64,000 bases of DNA from Elusimicrobia bacterium RIFOXYA2_FULL_47_53 (GTDB taxonomy: Bacteria; Elusimicrobiota; Endomicrobiia; Endomicrobiales; XYA2-FULL-47-53). The number at the start of each line of letters is the position of its first letter. Position 1 is the first letter of the stretch. Below are positions 45,112 to 54,038 of this stretch, piece by piece. The position numbers were made by a program, and so were the translations under genes. The notes under the pieces were generated by a model, which made no database searches, was not told where the DNA came from, and saw only the letters and a list, made by a program, of their open reading frames with translations. The stretch is from assembly GCA_001800315.1 (NCBI GenBank), contig MGVE01000006.1:234021-298020 (forward strand). The letters run 5' to 3'.

Positions 45112-47517
45112 TTATTTAATAATATGTTTCGCGAGTTTGGCGGCTTCTACGGCGTCTTTGGCATAGCCATCGGCGCCGATTTCTTTCGCGAATTTTTCGG
45201 TAACCGGAGCCCCGCCTACTATAACTTTCGTTTTAATGCCCGAGGCGTTTCTTGCCTTAACCACCTCTTCCATCTCAAGCATTGTGGTAGTCATAAGAGC
45301 CGAAAGCCCAATAAGCCCCGCGTTTTCGGTTCTGGCCTTTTCAACGATTTCTTTCGCTTCCACATTTTTTCCGAGGTCTATAATTTCCCAGCCGTGGCTT
45401 TCCAGCACCGCGGCAACTATATTTTTGCCGATATCGTGCACATCTCCTTTTACCGTGGCAAGCACCATTTTGCCGGAAGAAAATCCGCCGCCGGACTTTA
45501 GCAGAGGCTTGATAATGCCGAAGGCCAGCTGTGCCGCTTCCGCCGACAATATTACCTGGGGAAGAAAATATTCTTTTTTAGCGAACTTTTCGCCCACGCT
45601 GTTAAGGCCTTTTAAAATTATGTCGTTGGCGGCCGCGAGCGGCGGCATTCCCAGAGAAAGCACCTGTTTGACGAGCGCGGGAGTTTCTTCGCGGTTGCCT
45701 TCAACTATGGCTTCGTAAAGCTTTTCCTGCGGGGAAACTTCTCTGCCTGCCGGCGCAGGAACCTTTTTCGGGGCGCCCGAATATTTCGCTATGTAGGCCG
45801 CTCCGTTGGGATCGTTGCCTTCAAGCAGGTTTTTTGCCAGCTCGTCAGAGATCTTCCAGTCTTCATGCGGATTCAGGATCGCCATATCCAGCCCGGCTGT
45901 TTCGCAGAGTTTTAAAAAGGTGGAATTTAATACCTGCCGGACGGGAAGGCCGAACGAGACATTTGAAACCCCCAGCACGGTTTTGACTTTCGGCCATTTC
46001 TTTTTTGAAAGCCTTATAGCTTCTATGGTTTCTTTTATCTGGGGAGCCATGGCGCTCGCCGCCAGAGTCAGATAATCAATTATAATATCTTCTTCCCTGA
46101 TGCCGTATTTTTTCGCCTCGCCAATTATCCGTTCCGCTATTATCAGGCGCTCCGCCGCGTTTTTTGGTATTCCTTTGTCGTCTATCGCAAGGCCTATAAG
46201 CGCCGCGCCGTATCTGGCGGCAAGAGGCATTATCTCGTCCATTTTTTTCTGTTCGCCGTTGACCGAGTTTATTATGGGACGGCCGGCGCAGGCCTTAAGG
46301 CCCGCTTCAAGCGCTTTGGCCGAGCTTGAGTCAAGGCAGAGAGGCGCCGCGACCACTTCCTGGATTTCCTCCACGGCTTTTTCCATCAGGGCCGTTTCGT
46401 CTGCTCCCGGAAGGCCGAGGTTTATGTCAAGAATATGCGCGCCGGATTTTACCTGCTCCTGCGCTTCTTTTCTTATAGTTGAAAAATTTCCCGCGAGCAG
46501 TTCTTCCTGAAACTTTTTGCGGTTTGTGGGGTTTATGCGCTCGCCGATTTTGATAACCGGCTTCTGGGCGTTTAAATCAAGCGCTCTGGTGCGCGAAGAG
46601 ATATAGAAATGTTTATTTATTTTTCTTGCCGCGGGTTTTTTGCCTTTCAGTTCCAACGAAAGAGCCTTAATAAATTCCGGCGTCGTGCCGCAACAGCCGC
46701 CGAGCAGGTTTATTCCGGATTCATAGGCGGCCTTTGAGGCGTCGGCAAATTCTCCGGCGGTGCCCGGGAAAACCGTCTGGCGGTTGACGAGCTTGGGCAT
46801 GCCCGCGTTGGGTTTAAAGGAAACCGGCAGTGAGGTGTTTGAGGAAAGCAGCCTGCCCAGCTCCAGCAGGTCTTTAGGGCCTACGGAGCAGTTCATGCCC
46901 ACAGCGTCGGCGCTGAGCGATTCGGCTATAGAGAGAAACGAAAGCACATCGGTGCCGGTTACCGTTGAGCCGTCGGCTGTAAATGTCATCTGGACGATCA
47001 CCGGGCCGTCAAAATTGTCCTTGCAGGCCAGTAGCGCGGCGCGGACTTCTTTTATCTCGGCCATGGTTTCAATGAAAAGCATGTCAGGCTTAGCGGCCGC
47101 GAGGGCTTTTACCTGTTCGGCGAAACAATCGTAGGCCTGGGTGAATGAAATAGCGCCCAGCGGCGCTATGTAGGAGCCGACGGGGCCTATGTCTCCGGCC
47201 ACGAAAGCATTGTATTTAGAGGCGACTTCTCTGGCAAGTTTTATGCCGGACTGGTTTATCTCAACTATTTTTGACTGCAGGTTGTAATCGGCGAGCTTGC
47301 GGGAATTGGCTCCGAAAGTATTGGCGATAACCACTTCGGCGCCGGCTTCCAGGTAATCTCTGTGGATCTCGGCAACGCGTTGCGGGTATTTTATGTTAAG
47401 TTCCTCGGGCGAGCCAATATCGTCAAGAAAACCGCGTTTCTGCAGTTCGGTTCCCATGGCGCCGTCAAGGATAAGTATTTTTTCGGAAAGCAGGGACCTG
47501 AATTGTTCTTTATTCAT
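45112..47517 (-). CDS. metH: Cobalamin-dependent methionine synthase without reactivation domain
   Basis: 801 residues. It transfers a methyl group from methyl-tetrahydrofolate to homocysteine via cobalamin. Domains in order: homocysteine-binding barrel (1-300; GAMGTELQKRGF, VGMNCSVGP and the zinc motif LGGCCGTTP), folate-binding barrel (about 320-600; ERINPTNRKKF), the helical cap and the B12-binding domain with GDVHDIGKNIV (about 690) carrying the cobalt-ligating His. The usual fourth, SAM-binding activation domain is missing; a separate gene three bases upstream supplies it. folD is nearby. Confidence 0.95.
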   Translation of the reverse strand: MNKEQFRSLLSEKILILDGAMGTELQKRGFLDDIGSPEELNIKYPQRVAEIHRDYLEAGAEVVIANTFGANSRKLADYNLQSKIVEINQSGIKLAREVASKYNAFVAGDIGPVGSYIAPLGAISFTQAYDCFAEQVKALAAAKPDMLFIETMAEIKEVRAALLACKDNFDGPVIVQMTFTADGSTVTGTDVLSFLSIAESLSADAVGMNCSVGPKDLLELGRLLSSNTSLPVSFKPNAGMPKLVNRQTVFPGTAGEFADASKAAYESGINLLGGCCGTTPEFIKALSLELKGKKPAARKINKHFYISSRTRALDLNAQKPVIKIGERINPTNRKKFQEELLAGNFSTIRKEAQEQVKSGAHILDINLGLPGADETALMEKAVEEIQEVVAAPLCLDSSSAKALEAGLKACAGRPIINSVNGEQKKMDEIMPLAARYGAALIGLAIDDKGIPKNAAERLIIAERIIGEAKKYGIREEDIIIDYLTLAASAMAPQIKETIEAIRLSKKKWPKVKTVLGVSNVSFGLPVRQVLNSTFLKLCETAGLDMAILNPHEDWKISDELAKNLLEGNDPNGAAYIAKYSGAPKKVPAPAGREVSPQEKLYEAIVEGNREETPALVKQVLSLGMPPLAAANDIILKGLNSVGEKFAKKEYFLPQVILSAEAAQLAFGIIKPLLKSGGGFSSGKMVLATVKGDVHDIGKNIVAAVLESHGWEIIDLGKNVEAKEIVEKARTENAGLIGLSALMTTTMLEMEEVVKARNASGIKTKVIVGGAPVTEKFAKEIGADGYAKDAVEAAKLAKHIIK

Positions 47518-47520
47518 AAA

Positions 47521-48141
47521 TTATTCCTTATTTTTTATTCCTATTATCGCTGATACGGATTTTTCCGGAAGCATCTGAAAATTATCGGTCAGCTTAATGC
47601 CGATCTGTCCGGCGCCGAGCCAGGCAAGAAAATCTTTCTGGCCCGAAAGGTGCCAGTCGCCGTAGCCGGGAGAAAAGCGCATGGTTGTAACCATCCCGTT
47701 TCTGGCGGCATCTTCTTTAACCTGCGCGTTTGTCAGCTCGGCGAGCTCTTCGGCGACAACGGAGCCTATGGCGTCAAGCACCAGAGCTCTTACCGTATTT
47801 TTCTGGGCCAGAAGAACCCTTATCTTTTCTTCCAGGTGGTATCCCAGGGTTACGGCAAACCCGCAGGCCGATTCGCAGTCGCTTAGAAGTTCGGAGATCC
47901 TGATGCTTTTAATGGCAAGGCCGGGTTCCAAGTTTACGGTAACCGGTTCGTGGCGGCTGATTTTTGAATATGCCACAACCTGTTTGGGCGAAATTATGCG
48001 CCTGGAGAGGTCAATCTCGTCTTTGATCATGGCTTTTGTCCTGACATCAAGATGAGTTTTGCCGCTCGCGTATCCGAGCCGCGCGAGAACTTTTTCAAAC
48101 GAAGGTGTTATGGAAGCGAACTGGTCCGGGTTTATCTGCAG
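47521..48141 (-). CDS. Stand-alone MetH activation domain protein, probable CTG start
   Basis: Carries the MetH activation-domain signature MRFSPGYGDWHLSGQ, then GIKLTDNFQMLPEKSVSAIIG, which binds SAM during reductive reactivation of cobalamin. The first ATG is at 48030 (169 residues), but the frame stays open upstream and encodes FEKVLARLGYASG, the conserved beginning of this family. The only plausible start there is CTG at 48139-48141, six bases after GAGGT (48148-48152), giving 206 residues. I therefore place the start there. The stop is three bases from the metH ATG. The ATG alternative is less likely because it cuts the domain. Confidence 0.8.
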   Translation of the reverse strand: MQINPDQFASITPSFEKVLARLGYASGKTHLDVRTKAMIKDEIDLSRRIISPKQVVAYSKISRHEPVTVNLEPGLAIKSIRISELLSDCESACGFAVTLGYHLEEKIRVLLAQKNTVRALVLDAIGSVVAEELAELTNAQVKEDAARNGMVTTMRFSPGYGDWHLSGQKDFLAWLGAGQIGIKLTDNFQMLPEKSVSAIIGIKNKE

Positions 48142-48238
48142 AAAAATACCTCAAAGGCCGTCAGCCGGCCTATTATTTTAGTCCGGTCTCAGAGAGAAAT
48201 ATACCAAATATCCCGCTTATTTTCAAGCAGAAATATGG

Positions 48239-48244
48239 TATAAT
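48239..48244 (+). promoter_or_regulatory. TATAAT -10 box for rmuC
   Basis: Perfect -10 nine bases before the rmuC ATG (48254). No clear -35 or Shine-Dalgarno is seen, so the mRNA is probably leaderless or nearly so. Confidence 0.6.
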
Positions 48245-48253
48245 TACCTCACA

Positions 48254-49348
48254 ATGATTATTTACGCGCTTTTGGGTATTATTGTTATTCTTTTAGCGGC
48301 GCTTGCGCTGGTTTTTTTAAGAAAACCCGCTGACAGCGGCCAGCCGCTCATGCTTATGCAGCAGCAGCTGGAGGGCCTCAGGGCCCAGCTTTCGGACAGC
48401 CTAAATAAGAATACGGAAAGCCTCAACAGGCAGTTAAATTCCATTACCGAGCAGGTCAACGGACAGCTGAGCACGGTTACGGCCAGAATGGTTGACTCGC
48501 AGAAAATCGTTGGCGACAGGCTTGATAACGCGGCGCGGGTAGTGGCCGATGTGCAGAAGAGCCTCGGCAGTCTGGGCCAGGCCACCGACCGCATTTACGA
48601 GGTCGGAAAAGATATCGCCAGCCTCCAGGAGATTCTCAAGGCCCCCAAACTGCGCGGCACGCTCGGCGAGCTGTTTCTGGGAGACCTGCTTTCCCAGATG
48701 CTCGTTGACGGGAACTACACTCTTCAGCACAGGTTTAAGAGCGGCGAGACGGTAGACGCCGTCATAAATATCGGAAAATATTCCGTGCCGGTTGACTCTA
48801 AGTTCCCCCTTGAGAATTTCAGGCGCATAGTTGAAGCTCAGAATGACGCCGACAAGAAAGCCGCGAGGAAGAAATTTGTCACGGATGTCAAAAAGCACAT
48901 TGACGCGATTTCAACAAAATACATACTCCCCGACGAGGGCACCTTTGATTTCGCGCTTATGTATATTCCCGCCGAGAATGTGTATTATGAAACCATAATC
49001 AGGGACGAAAATTCCGGCGAAGCCGAAAGCATTTCCACCTACGCTCTGTCAAAGAAGGTTATACCCGTCTCGCCCAATTCATTTTACGCTTACCTGCAGG
49101 CCATAATCCTGGGGCTTCGCGGAATGAAGATTGAAAAGAGCGCCCAGGAGATAATTAAACAGCTCGCGAGGCTAAAGGGCGACTTTGAAAGGTTTAATAA
49201 AGAGTTTGAGATACTCGGCGGGCATATAACAAACATTAAAAATAAGTACGACGAGGCCGCCAAGCGGCTCGGCAACTTCAACGACAAGCTGACAGGTACC
49301 GGCGAGAGCGACCTGGAAAAACTTCCTGTTTCCGGCACAGGAATTTGA
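48254..49348 (+). CDS. rmuC: RmuC-family DNA recombination protein
   Basis: 364 residues. RmuC limits inversions at short repeats in E. coli and contains a nuclease-like fold. An N-terminal transmembrane helix (LLGIIVILLAALALVFL) is followed by a long coiled coil (about 35-130), then the conserved catalytic-like core: LRGTLGELFLGDLLSQML, VPVDSKFPLENFRR and the late PVSPNSFYAYLQAI. Length is a little short but complete. Divergent from the metH pair, with only about 110 bp between. Confidence 0.92.
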   Translation: MIIYALLGIIVILLAALALVFLRKPADSGQPLMLMQQQLEGLRAQLSDSLNKNTESLNRQLNSITEQVNGQLSTVTARMVDSQKIVGDRLDNAARVVADVQKSLGSLGQATDRIYEVGKDIASLQEILKAPKLRGTLGELFLGDLLSQMLVDGNYTLQHRFKSGETVDAVINIGKYSVPVDSKFPLENFRRIVEAQNDADKKAARKKFVTDVKKHIDAISTKYILPDEGTFDFALMYIPAENVYYETIIRDENSGEAESISTYALSKKVIPVSPNSFYAYLQAIILGLRGMKIEKSAQEIIKQLARLKGDFERFNKEFEILGGHITNIKNKYDEAAKRLGNFNDKLTGTGESDLEKLPVSGTGI

Positions 49349-49717
49349 GAAAAAATCTAATATTTTTAGATACGAAATGTAACAGCAGGTCCCCGCAAAT
49401 CTAAAATCGTTACCCACCACTACATTTTCCTTCGTAACACAGCAGGTCACTTATGGCTATTTATAGGTGGTTTTGGCTGTATTACACTCAACTTTACGCT
49501 TTTTTACCCTACGAGTAATTTATACCATAGGTAAAAACACACGCGAGTATATTTGACAATGATAGAACATTCCTTAAAGAATTGATTTAGAGAGAATGCG
49601 ACCGTCACACCCCTTCCACGCTCATCCAATGTCCTCAAGAATCCTGACATACCGCTTCTTTATCGCATATTCCTTTTAGACCGAAATTGTGGTATAATAG
49701 GCAAAAGTTACATATTA
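49349..49717. other. Gene-free stretch before the tRNA-Glu locus
   Basis: I find no coding evidence here. It holds two imperfect copies of a 'GTAACA(CA)GCAGGTC' motif (about 49379 and 49434) and a perfect TATAAT at 49693-49698, which is placed to drive the tRNA locus. The remainder looks like degenerate sequence. Confidence 0.5.
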
Positions 49718-49742
49718 AGCTGCCGCCATCGTCTAGGGGTTT
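49718..49742 (+). pseudogene. Truncated 5' copy of tRNA-Glu
   Basis: 25 bp identical to 49906-49930 (three upstream bases plus the acceptor strand, D-stem and start of the D-loop). It breaks off in the D-loop. It sits 20 bases after a TATAAT, so it occupies the original tRNA position behind the promoter. Confidence 0.9.
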
Positions 49743-49905
49743 CCCGCCACTAAGTCGTTGGCGGGTTCGCCAAAGTCTCAGTGGCGAAAGGACATCTTGA
49801 TTGAAGTGGTCGCTGTTGCGACGAACAGAAGCAACGAGCCCTCGGGCGATTCCGCAAAAGTAGTGGGAACACCGGCAAATTTTATTTACATAATTGATAA
49901 CTTTC
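49743..49905 (+). other. 163-bp insertion between partial and intact tRNA-Glu
   Basis: Non-coding, containing two adjacent small hairpins based on CCGCCACT/GGCGGG and GCCAAAG-type stems. It separates the truncated and the intact tRNA. A reading frame crosses it into the tRNA, but its end is only translated tRNA sequence. Confidence 0.6.
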
Positions 49906-49909
49906 AGCT

Positions 49910-49986
49910 GCCGCCATCGTCTAGGGGTTTAGGACATCGCCCTCTCAAGGCGGAGATCGGGGGTTCAAATCCCCCTGGCGGCGCCA
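49910..49986 (+). tRNA. tRNA-Glu(CUC)
   Basis: 77 bases with an encoded CCA. Acceptor GCCGCCA pairs with TGGCGGC, D-stem GTCT...GGAC, anticodon loop CTCTCAA (anticodon CTC) closed by CGCC/GGCG, and T-arm GGGGG-TTCAAAT-CCCCC. All arms fold. It aligns base for base with the general pattern of bacterial tRNA-Glu. Confidence 0.97.
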
Positions 49987-50027
49987 ATTTTACCCTCTGA
50001 GCAAAATAATGCAGAGGGTATTTTTAT
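49967..50027 (+). repeat. 61-bp direct repeat, copy 1 (tRNA 3' end plus terminator)
   Basis: Runs from the T-loop of tRNA-Glu through CCA and a downstream terminator (TACCCTCTG...CAGAGGGTA then T-run, about 49991-50026). Copy 2 is at 50136-50196, exactly 169 bp later. Confidence 0.93.
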
Positions 50028-50135
50028 CAGCAGACAAAAGAATAGGGATTTGAAGCCGACCCGAGCGCTGCCGGTGGCAGAAGAAGCGAGGGCGGCGGGA
50101 CGCGGGTGAGCGAGCGAAAGAGAGCGATGGAGCGG
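50028..50135 (+). mobile_element. 108-bp GC-rich insertion after tRNA-Glu
   Basis: Lies between the 61-bp direct repeats. From 50045 it begins GGGATTTGAAGCCGACCCGAG, shared with the element at tRNA-Ser (55857) apart from one base, and it ends next to AAATCCC. GGGATTTGAA is the complement of the tRNA T-arm TTCAAATCCC, so the unit is bounded by inverted T-arm sequence. No ORF. Mobility is inference. Confidence 0.55.
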
Positions 50136-50196
50136 AAATCCCCCTGGCGGCGCCAATTTTACCCTCTGAGCAAAATAATGCAGAGGGTATTTTTAT
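50136..50196 (+). repeat. 61-bp direct repeat, copy 2
   Basis: Perfect by eye against 49967-50027: tRNA-Glu 3' end from the T-loop, CCA and the terminator hairpin. It is a non-functional tRNA tail. Confidence 0.93.
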
Positions 50197-50249
50197 TGGC
50201 AGGATAGTTAGCCCTACATGAGATGTTTTATTCTTAATTTCAAAAGATA

Positions 50250-50255
50250 TATAAT
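50250..50255 (+). promoter_or_regulatory. TATAAT -10 box for rtcB, leaderless
   Basis: The -10 box ends six bases before the rtcB ATG (50262). The expected transcript start would therefore be the ATG itself. No Shine-Dalgarno is present. Confidence 0.65.
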
Positions 50256-50261
50256 CTATTT

Positions 50262-51683
50262 ATGAACATAAGAAAAATAAACGAATTCACTTTTGAAATA
50301 CCCAAAACCGGCAGTATGCGCGTTCCGGGAATAATTTTTGCTTCGGAGCGGATGATAAATCATGCCGTAAAAGAAAAGGCCGCCGAGCAGGTCGCCAATG
50401 TAGCGTCCATGCCGGGAATTGTCGGCAGGTCAATGGCGATGCCGGACATCCACTGGGGCTACGGTTTTCCCATAGGCGGCGTAGCGGCCTTTGATGAAAA
50501 TGAGGGCGTGATCTCCCCCGGCGGCATTGGCTATGATATTAACTGCGGCGTAAGGCTTCTGCGCACAAACCTTAAAAGAGAAGATGTCGCGACCGCCTTA
50601 GACATATTATTGCCCGCGCTTTTTTCAAATATTCCCTCGGGGGTGGGTTCCACCGGAAAGCTTAACATCCCCTCCGCGGAAGTTGAAAAGGTGCTTGAGA
50701 AAGGCGCGGCCTGGGCCGTTTCCAAAGGTTTCGGCGAAAAAACTGACCTTGAAAATACCGAGGAAAACGGGACCTACCGCGGAGCCGACCCTTCGGCGTT
50801 AAGCAACAGAGCGGTGGAGCGCGGTAGAGAACAGCTTGGCACGCTTGGCGCCGGGAACCATTTTCTTGAAATTCAGGAGGTTGCTGTCATTTACGACAAG
50901 GCCGCGGCCGAAGCCTATGGGCTTTTTGAAGGACAGATAACCGTTATGATTCATACCGGTTCGCGCGGGCTCGGCTATCAGGTCTGCGACGATTTTCTCG
51001 CGCTTATGCAGAGTGCGCAGAGAAAATACGGAATTGTTTTGCCCGACCGCCAGCTTGCCTGCGCGCCGATAGGATCCGCCGAAGGAAGGCGGTATTTTTC
51101 CGCGATGGCCGCTGCCGCGAATTACGCCTGGGCCAACAGGCAGATCATTACGCACTGGGCCAGAGAAACTTTTATGAAGGTTTTAAGCCTTTCTCCCCGG
51201 GAACTGGGAATAGATGTCGTATACGATGTGGCGCATAATATAGGTAAATTTGAGGAGCACGGCGGAAGAAAACTGTTTGTTCACAGGAAGGGCGCGACCC
51301 GCGCTTTCGGGCCCGGCGAAAAGGGAGTTCCCGAAAGGTATTCTAAGGCCGGCCAGCCGGTATTAGTCCCCGGCACCATGGGAACGGAATCTTTTGTGCT
51401 TTGCGGCACAAGGGCCGCGATGGATAAAACCTTCGGTTCCACATGCCATGGCGCCGGCAGGGTGATGAGCCGGACGCAGAGCATAAAGACGGTAAACGGC
51501 CGCGAGCTCGTGAAAAAACTTAAAGAAAATGGTATAAATGTATTATCCGATTCATATAAGACGCTGGCGGAGGAAGCGCCGGGCGCTTATAAAGTAGTTG
51601 GAGATGTCGTTGCCGTATGTGAGGCCGCCGGAATTTCCAGGAAGGTGGCGAAACTAAAACCCCTCGGGGTTATTAAAGGATGA
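50262..51683 (+). CDS. rtcB: RNA-splicing ligase RtcB
   Basis: 473 residues. It joins 2',3'-cyclic phosphate or 3'-phosphate ends to 5'-OH ends using GTP and Mn. Metal-site motifs are present: MPDIHWGYGFPIGG, SPGGIGYDINCGVRLLRT (conserved Cys), GTLGAGNHFLEIQ, MIHTGSRGLGYQ and the C-terminal HGAGRVMSR with the guanylylated-His region. Its activator archease is encoded at 40656-41069. The stop overlaps the start of a transposase-like gene by four bases. Probably leaderless. Confidence 0.96.
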   Translation: MNIRKINEFTFEIPKTGSMRVPGIIFASERMINHAVKEKAAEQVANVASMPGIVGRSMAMPDIHWGYGFPIGGVAAFDENEGVISPGGIGYDINCGVRLLRTNLKREDVATALDILLPALFSNIPSGVGSTGKLNIPSAEVEKVLEKGAAWAVSKGFGEKTDLENTEENGTYRGADPSALSNRAVERGREQLGTLGAGNHFLEIQEVAVIYDKAAAEAYGLFEGQITVMIHTGSRGLGYQVCDDFLALMQSAQRKYGIVLPDRQLACAPIGSAEGRRYFSAMAAAANYAWANRQIITHWARETFMKVLSLSPRELGIDVVYDVAHNIGKFEEHGGRKLFVHRKGATRAFGPGEKGVPERYSKAGQPVLVPGTMGTESFVLCGTRAAMDKTFGSTCHGAGRVMSRTQSIKTVNGRELVKKLKENGINVLSDSYKTLAEEAPGAYKVVGDVVAVCEAAGISRKVAKLKPLGVIKG

Positions 51684-52114
51684 AGTTCAGGAAAAATACC
51701 AGGCTGAAGAGTTATGATTATTCTTCTGACGGATTTTACTTTGTAACTGTTTGCACTTATTGCAGAAAGCCTTATCTTGAGAAAGTTGCAGTGAAAGAAG
51801 TTGCTGAGCTTGCTCAGCTTGGCAATCTGCCCGGAGTGCATGTTGATTATTTTGTTGTAATGCCGACACACATTCACTTTATTTTGCGACTGGATAGTTC
51901 AAAATATACGCTTTTTCAGATTGTCAGAGGATTTAAGTCAAAAACTACCGTGTTTGTTAATAAGACAGCCGAGCAAGCTCGGCGGCTACATAGGCTTTGG
52001 CAGCCCAATTACTACGAACATGTTATCAGGTCAGAAAAAGCATTGCTGAATATCCGCAGATACATTGAGAATAATCTGGAAACCGAAAAACTGAATTGGA
52101 AAACATTGGATTAA
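51680..52114 (+). CDS. REP-associated tyrosine transposase (RAYT, Y1 family)
   Basis: 144 residues, HUH single-strand transposase. MPTHIHFIL holds the HUH metal site (HIH), and YYEHVIRSEKALLNIRRYIENN holds the catalytic tyrosine in the last helix. The start FYFVTVCTYCRKPYLEKV is typical. RAYTs are usually single-copy, domesticated and linked to REP palindromes. Its ATG overlaps the rtcB stop (ATGA), so it is translated together with rtcB. The gene contains two 16-base palindromes (see separate entries). It looks intact, although shorter than many family members. Confidence 0.9.
   Translation: MKFRKNTRLKSYDYSSDGFYFVTVCTYCRKPYLEKVAVKEVAELAQLGNLPGVHVDYFVVMPTHIHFILRLDSSKYTLFQIVRGFKSKTTVFVNKTAEQARRLHRLWQPNYYEHVIRSEKALLNIRRYIENNLETEKLNWKTLD
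51803..51818. repeat. REP-like palindrome A inside the RAYT gene
   Basis: GCTGAGC-TT-GCTCAGC, perfect 7-bp stem with a two-base loop. Same form as palindrome B at 51968-51983. Confidence 0.65.
51968..51983. repeat. REP-like palindrome B inside the RAYT gene
   Basis: GCCGAGC-AA-GCTCGGC, perfect 7-bp stem with a two-base loop. Differs from palindrome A by a paired T/A-to-C/G change in the stem. Confidence 0.65.
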
Positions 52115-52140
52115 CATTATTTTAAACAGGAAGGAAGAAA

Positions 52141-53418
52141 ATGCTTGACATTAAATTAATCAGGGAAAACGCGGAAAAAGTAAAGCTGGGCCTTAAAAAA
52201 CGAAATTTTGAAATTCAGCTTGAGGAGCTTTTAGGCTGGGATTCCGAACGCAGGCAGATAATTTCCGACATGGAAAAACTGCAGGAAAAAAGAAACAAGT
52301 CGGCCGAGGAGGTCGGCAAGCTTAAGCGCTCCGGTCAGGAACCCGCGCCGGGACTCCTTGAAGAGATGAACAAGGTGCGCGACCAGATCCAGGAGAGAGA
52401 AAGGTTTCTGGTTGTCATAGAGCAGAAAATTGAAGATTTCCTGCTAAGGGTCCCCAATATCCCCGATGACAGCGTTACCGTTGGAAAGGATGCCGCTGAA
52501 AACAAGGTGGTCCGGCAGTTCGGTGAACAGAAAAAGTTTTCTTTTAAGCCCCGTCCCCACTGGGAGATAGGAGAGAATACGGGCATAATAGATTTTGAGG
52601 CCGCTTCAAAGATTTCCGGCTCGCGCTTCGCGCTGCTCAAAGGCCAGGGCTGCGCGCTTGAAAGGGCTCTTATAAGCTTTATGCTTGAGACGCACCTTTC
52701 AAGGGGCTATACCGAGGTTTTTACCCCGTTTCTTGTGAACCGCGAATCAATGCGCGGCACGGGCCAGCTGCCAAAATTTGAGGAAGAGCTTTTTAAGTGC
52801 AAGGACGATGAGTTATATCTGATACCGACCGCCGAGGTGCCCGTGACCAATATTCACCGCGGCGATATGCTGGAGGAAAAAGACCTTCCAAAAAAATATG
52901 TTTCTTATTCGGCGTGTTTCAGGCGCGAGGCAGGTTCTTACGGCAAGGACACCAAGGGCCTTATCAGGAACCACCAGTTCAATAAAGTTGAGATTGTTAA
53001 ACTCGTTAAACCCGAGACATCGGCGGCAGAACTGGAGTCTCTCCTTAACGACGCCGAGGAAGTGTTGAAAAGGCTGGGCCTTACTTACAGGGTGCTGGAG
53101 CTTTGCACGGGAGATATCGGTTTTTCCTCGTCCAAAACCTACGATCTTGAAGTCTGGATGCCGGGAGAAAACATGTGGCGCGAGATCTCGTCGTGTTCTA
53201 ATTTTAAGGATTTCCAGGCCAGGCGGATGAACACCAAAGTAAAGTATTCCGACAAGAAAAAGGATTTCGTGCACACGCTTAACGGTTCGGGAGTGGCGGT
53301 TGGAAGGACATTCGCCGCGATCCTTGAGAATTACCAGGAAAGCGACGGGAGCATCACAATTCCAGAGGCGCTGAAAGGTTACATGAAGGTTGATAAAATT
53401 GAAGCGCGGAAAAAATAA
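52141..53418 (+). CDS. serS: Seryl-tRNA synthetase
   Basis: 425 residues. Charges tRNA-Ser with serine. The N-terminal coiled-coil arm (about 30-105) binds the long variable arm of tRNA-Ser. The class II core has motif 2 [20 protein letters not shown], with [12 protein letters not shown], and motif 3 [19 protein letters not shown]. The start [13 protein letters not shown] is canonical. An AGGAAGG site precedes the ATG. It is followed 14 bases later by a HAMP-like membrane gene. A tRNA-Ser gene lies 2.3 kb downstream. Confidence 0.97.
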   Translation: MLDIKLIRENAEKVKLGLKKRNFEIQLEELLGWDSERRQIISDMEKLQEKRNKSAEEVGKLKRSGQEPAPGLLEEMNKVRDQIQERERFLVVIEQKIEDFLLRVPNIPDDSVTVGKDAAENKVVRQFGEQKKFSFKPRPHWEIGENTGIIDFEAASKISGSRFALLKGQGCALERALISFMLETHLSRGYTEVFTPFLVNRESMRGTGQLPKFEEELFKCKDDELYLIPTAEVPVTNIHRGDMLEEKDLPKKYVSYSACFRREAGSYGKDTKGLIRNHQFNKVEIVKLVKPETSAAELESLLNDAEEVLKRLGLTYRVLELCTGDIGFSSSKTYDLEVWMPGENMWREISSCSNFKDFQARRMNTKVKYSDKKKDFVHTLNGSGVAVGRTFAAILENYQESDGSITIPEALKGYMKVDKIEARKK

Positions 53419-53432
53419 GAAAGGGGTCCGGC

Positions 53433-53951
53433 ATGGGAAGAAAGCTGATATTTTCAAATTACATCGTTGACAAAGAGTTTCAGTATTCTTTTATTCTAAG
53501 GAATATTCTTTTCCTTGTTTTTACTCTTGTTTTTCTCGGGGCTTTGATAGTTGGGTGGAACGCCATAAAATTCAAGCAGGGATTTCTTTTAAAACTTCCT
53601 CCCGCCGAGCAGGTCGCGCAATGGGCGGTGGAAAACGGAGTATCGTCGGAGAGCGCCGAGTACACAAACCAATTTATACTCCAGGCAAAGCCCTACACTT
53701 TTGTTGATCTTATCTGGCGCCCCGTGATAGTGGTTTTGGCCGCGGACATTATTTTTCTTATTATTTACGGGTTGTATTACTCTAAAAAAATAGCCGGGCC
53801 TGTTTACAGGCTTAAACAAGCAATGCGGGACAAGATTGAGGGCAGGAAAACAGAGCGCTTGATTTACAGAAAAAGTGACCCCTTCCATGAGCTTGAAGAA
53901 CTCGCGAACAAAGCCCTGGAGCTTGAAAATAATCACGCCAATGCCAAGTAG
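53433..53951 (+). CDS. Membrane protein with HAMP-like domain
   Basis: 172 residues. Two transmembrane helices (residues about 23-43, ILFLVFTLVFLGALIVG, and about 92-114, IVVLAADIIFLIIYGLYYS) enclose a periplasmic loop of about 45 residues. Then comes a HAMP-like linker: KKIAGPVYRLKQAM and DPFHELEELANKAL, ending in a short coiled coil. It lacks any output domain, so it may modulate a partner histidine kinase or receptor. It is probably cotranscribed with serS; a terminator follows at 54013. Confidence 0.75.
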   Translation: MGRKLIFSNYIVDKEFQYSFILRNILFLVFTLVFLGALIVGWNAIKFKQGFLLKLPPAEQVAQWAVENGVSSESAEYTNQFILQAKPYTFVDLIWRPVIVVLAADIIFLIIYGLYYSKKIAGPVYRLKQAMRDKIEGRKTERLIYRKSDPFHELEELANKALELENNHANAK

Positions 53952-54012
53952 TTGAATATACTGCTATTCGGTTTTTGTTTTACGCCCCACCCCCATGTGT
54001 GTGCGAAAGAGT

Positions 54013-54038
54013 AGGGCCGTCCAAATGGACGGTCTTTT
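54013..54038 (+). terminator. Intrinsic terminator after the serS operon
   Basis: Stem GCCGTCC/GGACGGT with loop AAAT, followed by TCTTTTTT. Plus-strand orientation. The following gap (54039-54184) shows no other gene. Confidence 0.88.

Noticed and set aside
48031..48253. Cobalamin or SAM riboswitch upstream of the split metH
   Set aside because: The space before the activation-domain gene is only about 100 bp, and I see no conserved riboswitch core.
49758..50000. 80-codon ORF across tRNA-Glu
   Set aside because: Its C-terminal part is a translation of the tRNA itself, so it is not a gene.
49349..50196. Possible CRISPR array or integrase att site near tRNA-Glu
   Set aside because: Only two copies of each repeat with inserts of 108 and 163 bp, no spacers of regular length, and no integrase gene nearby.
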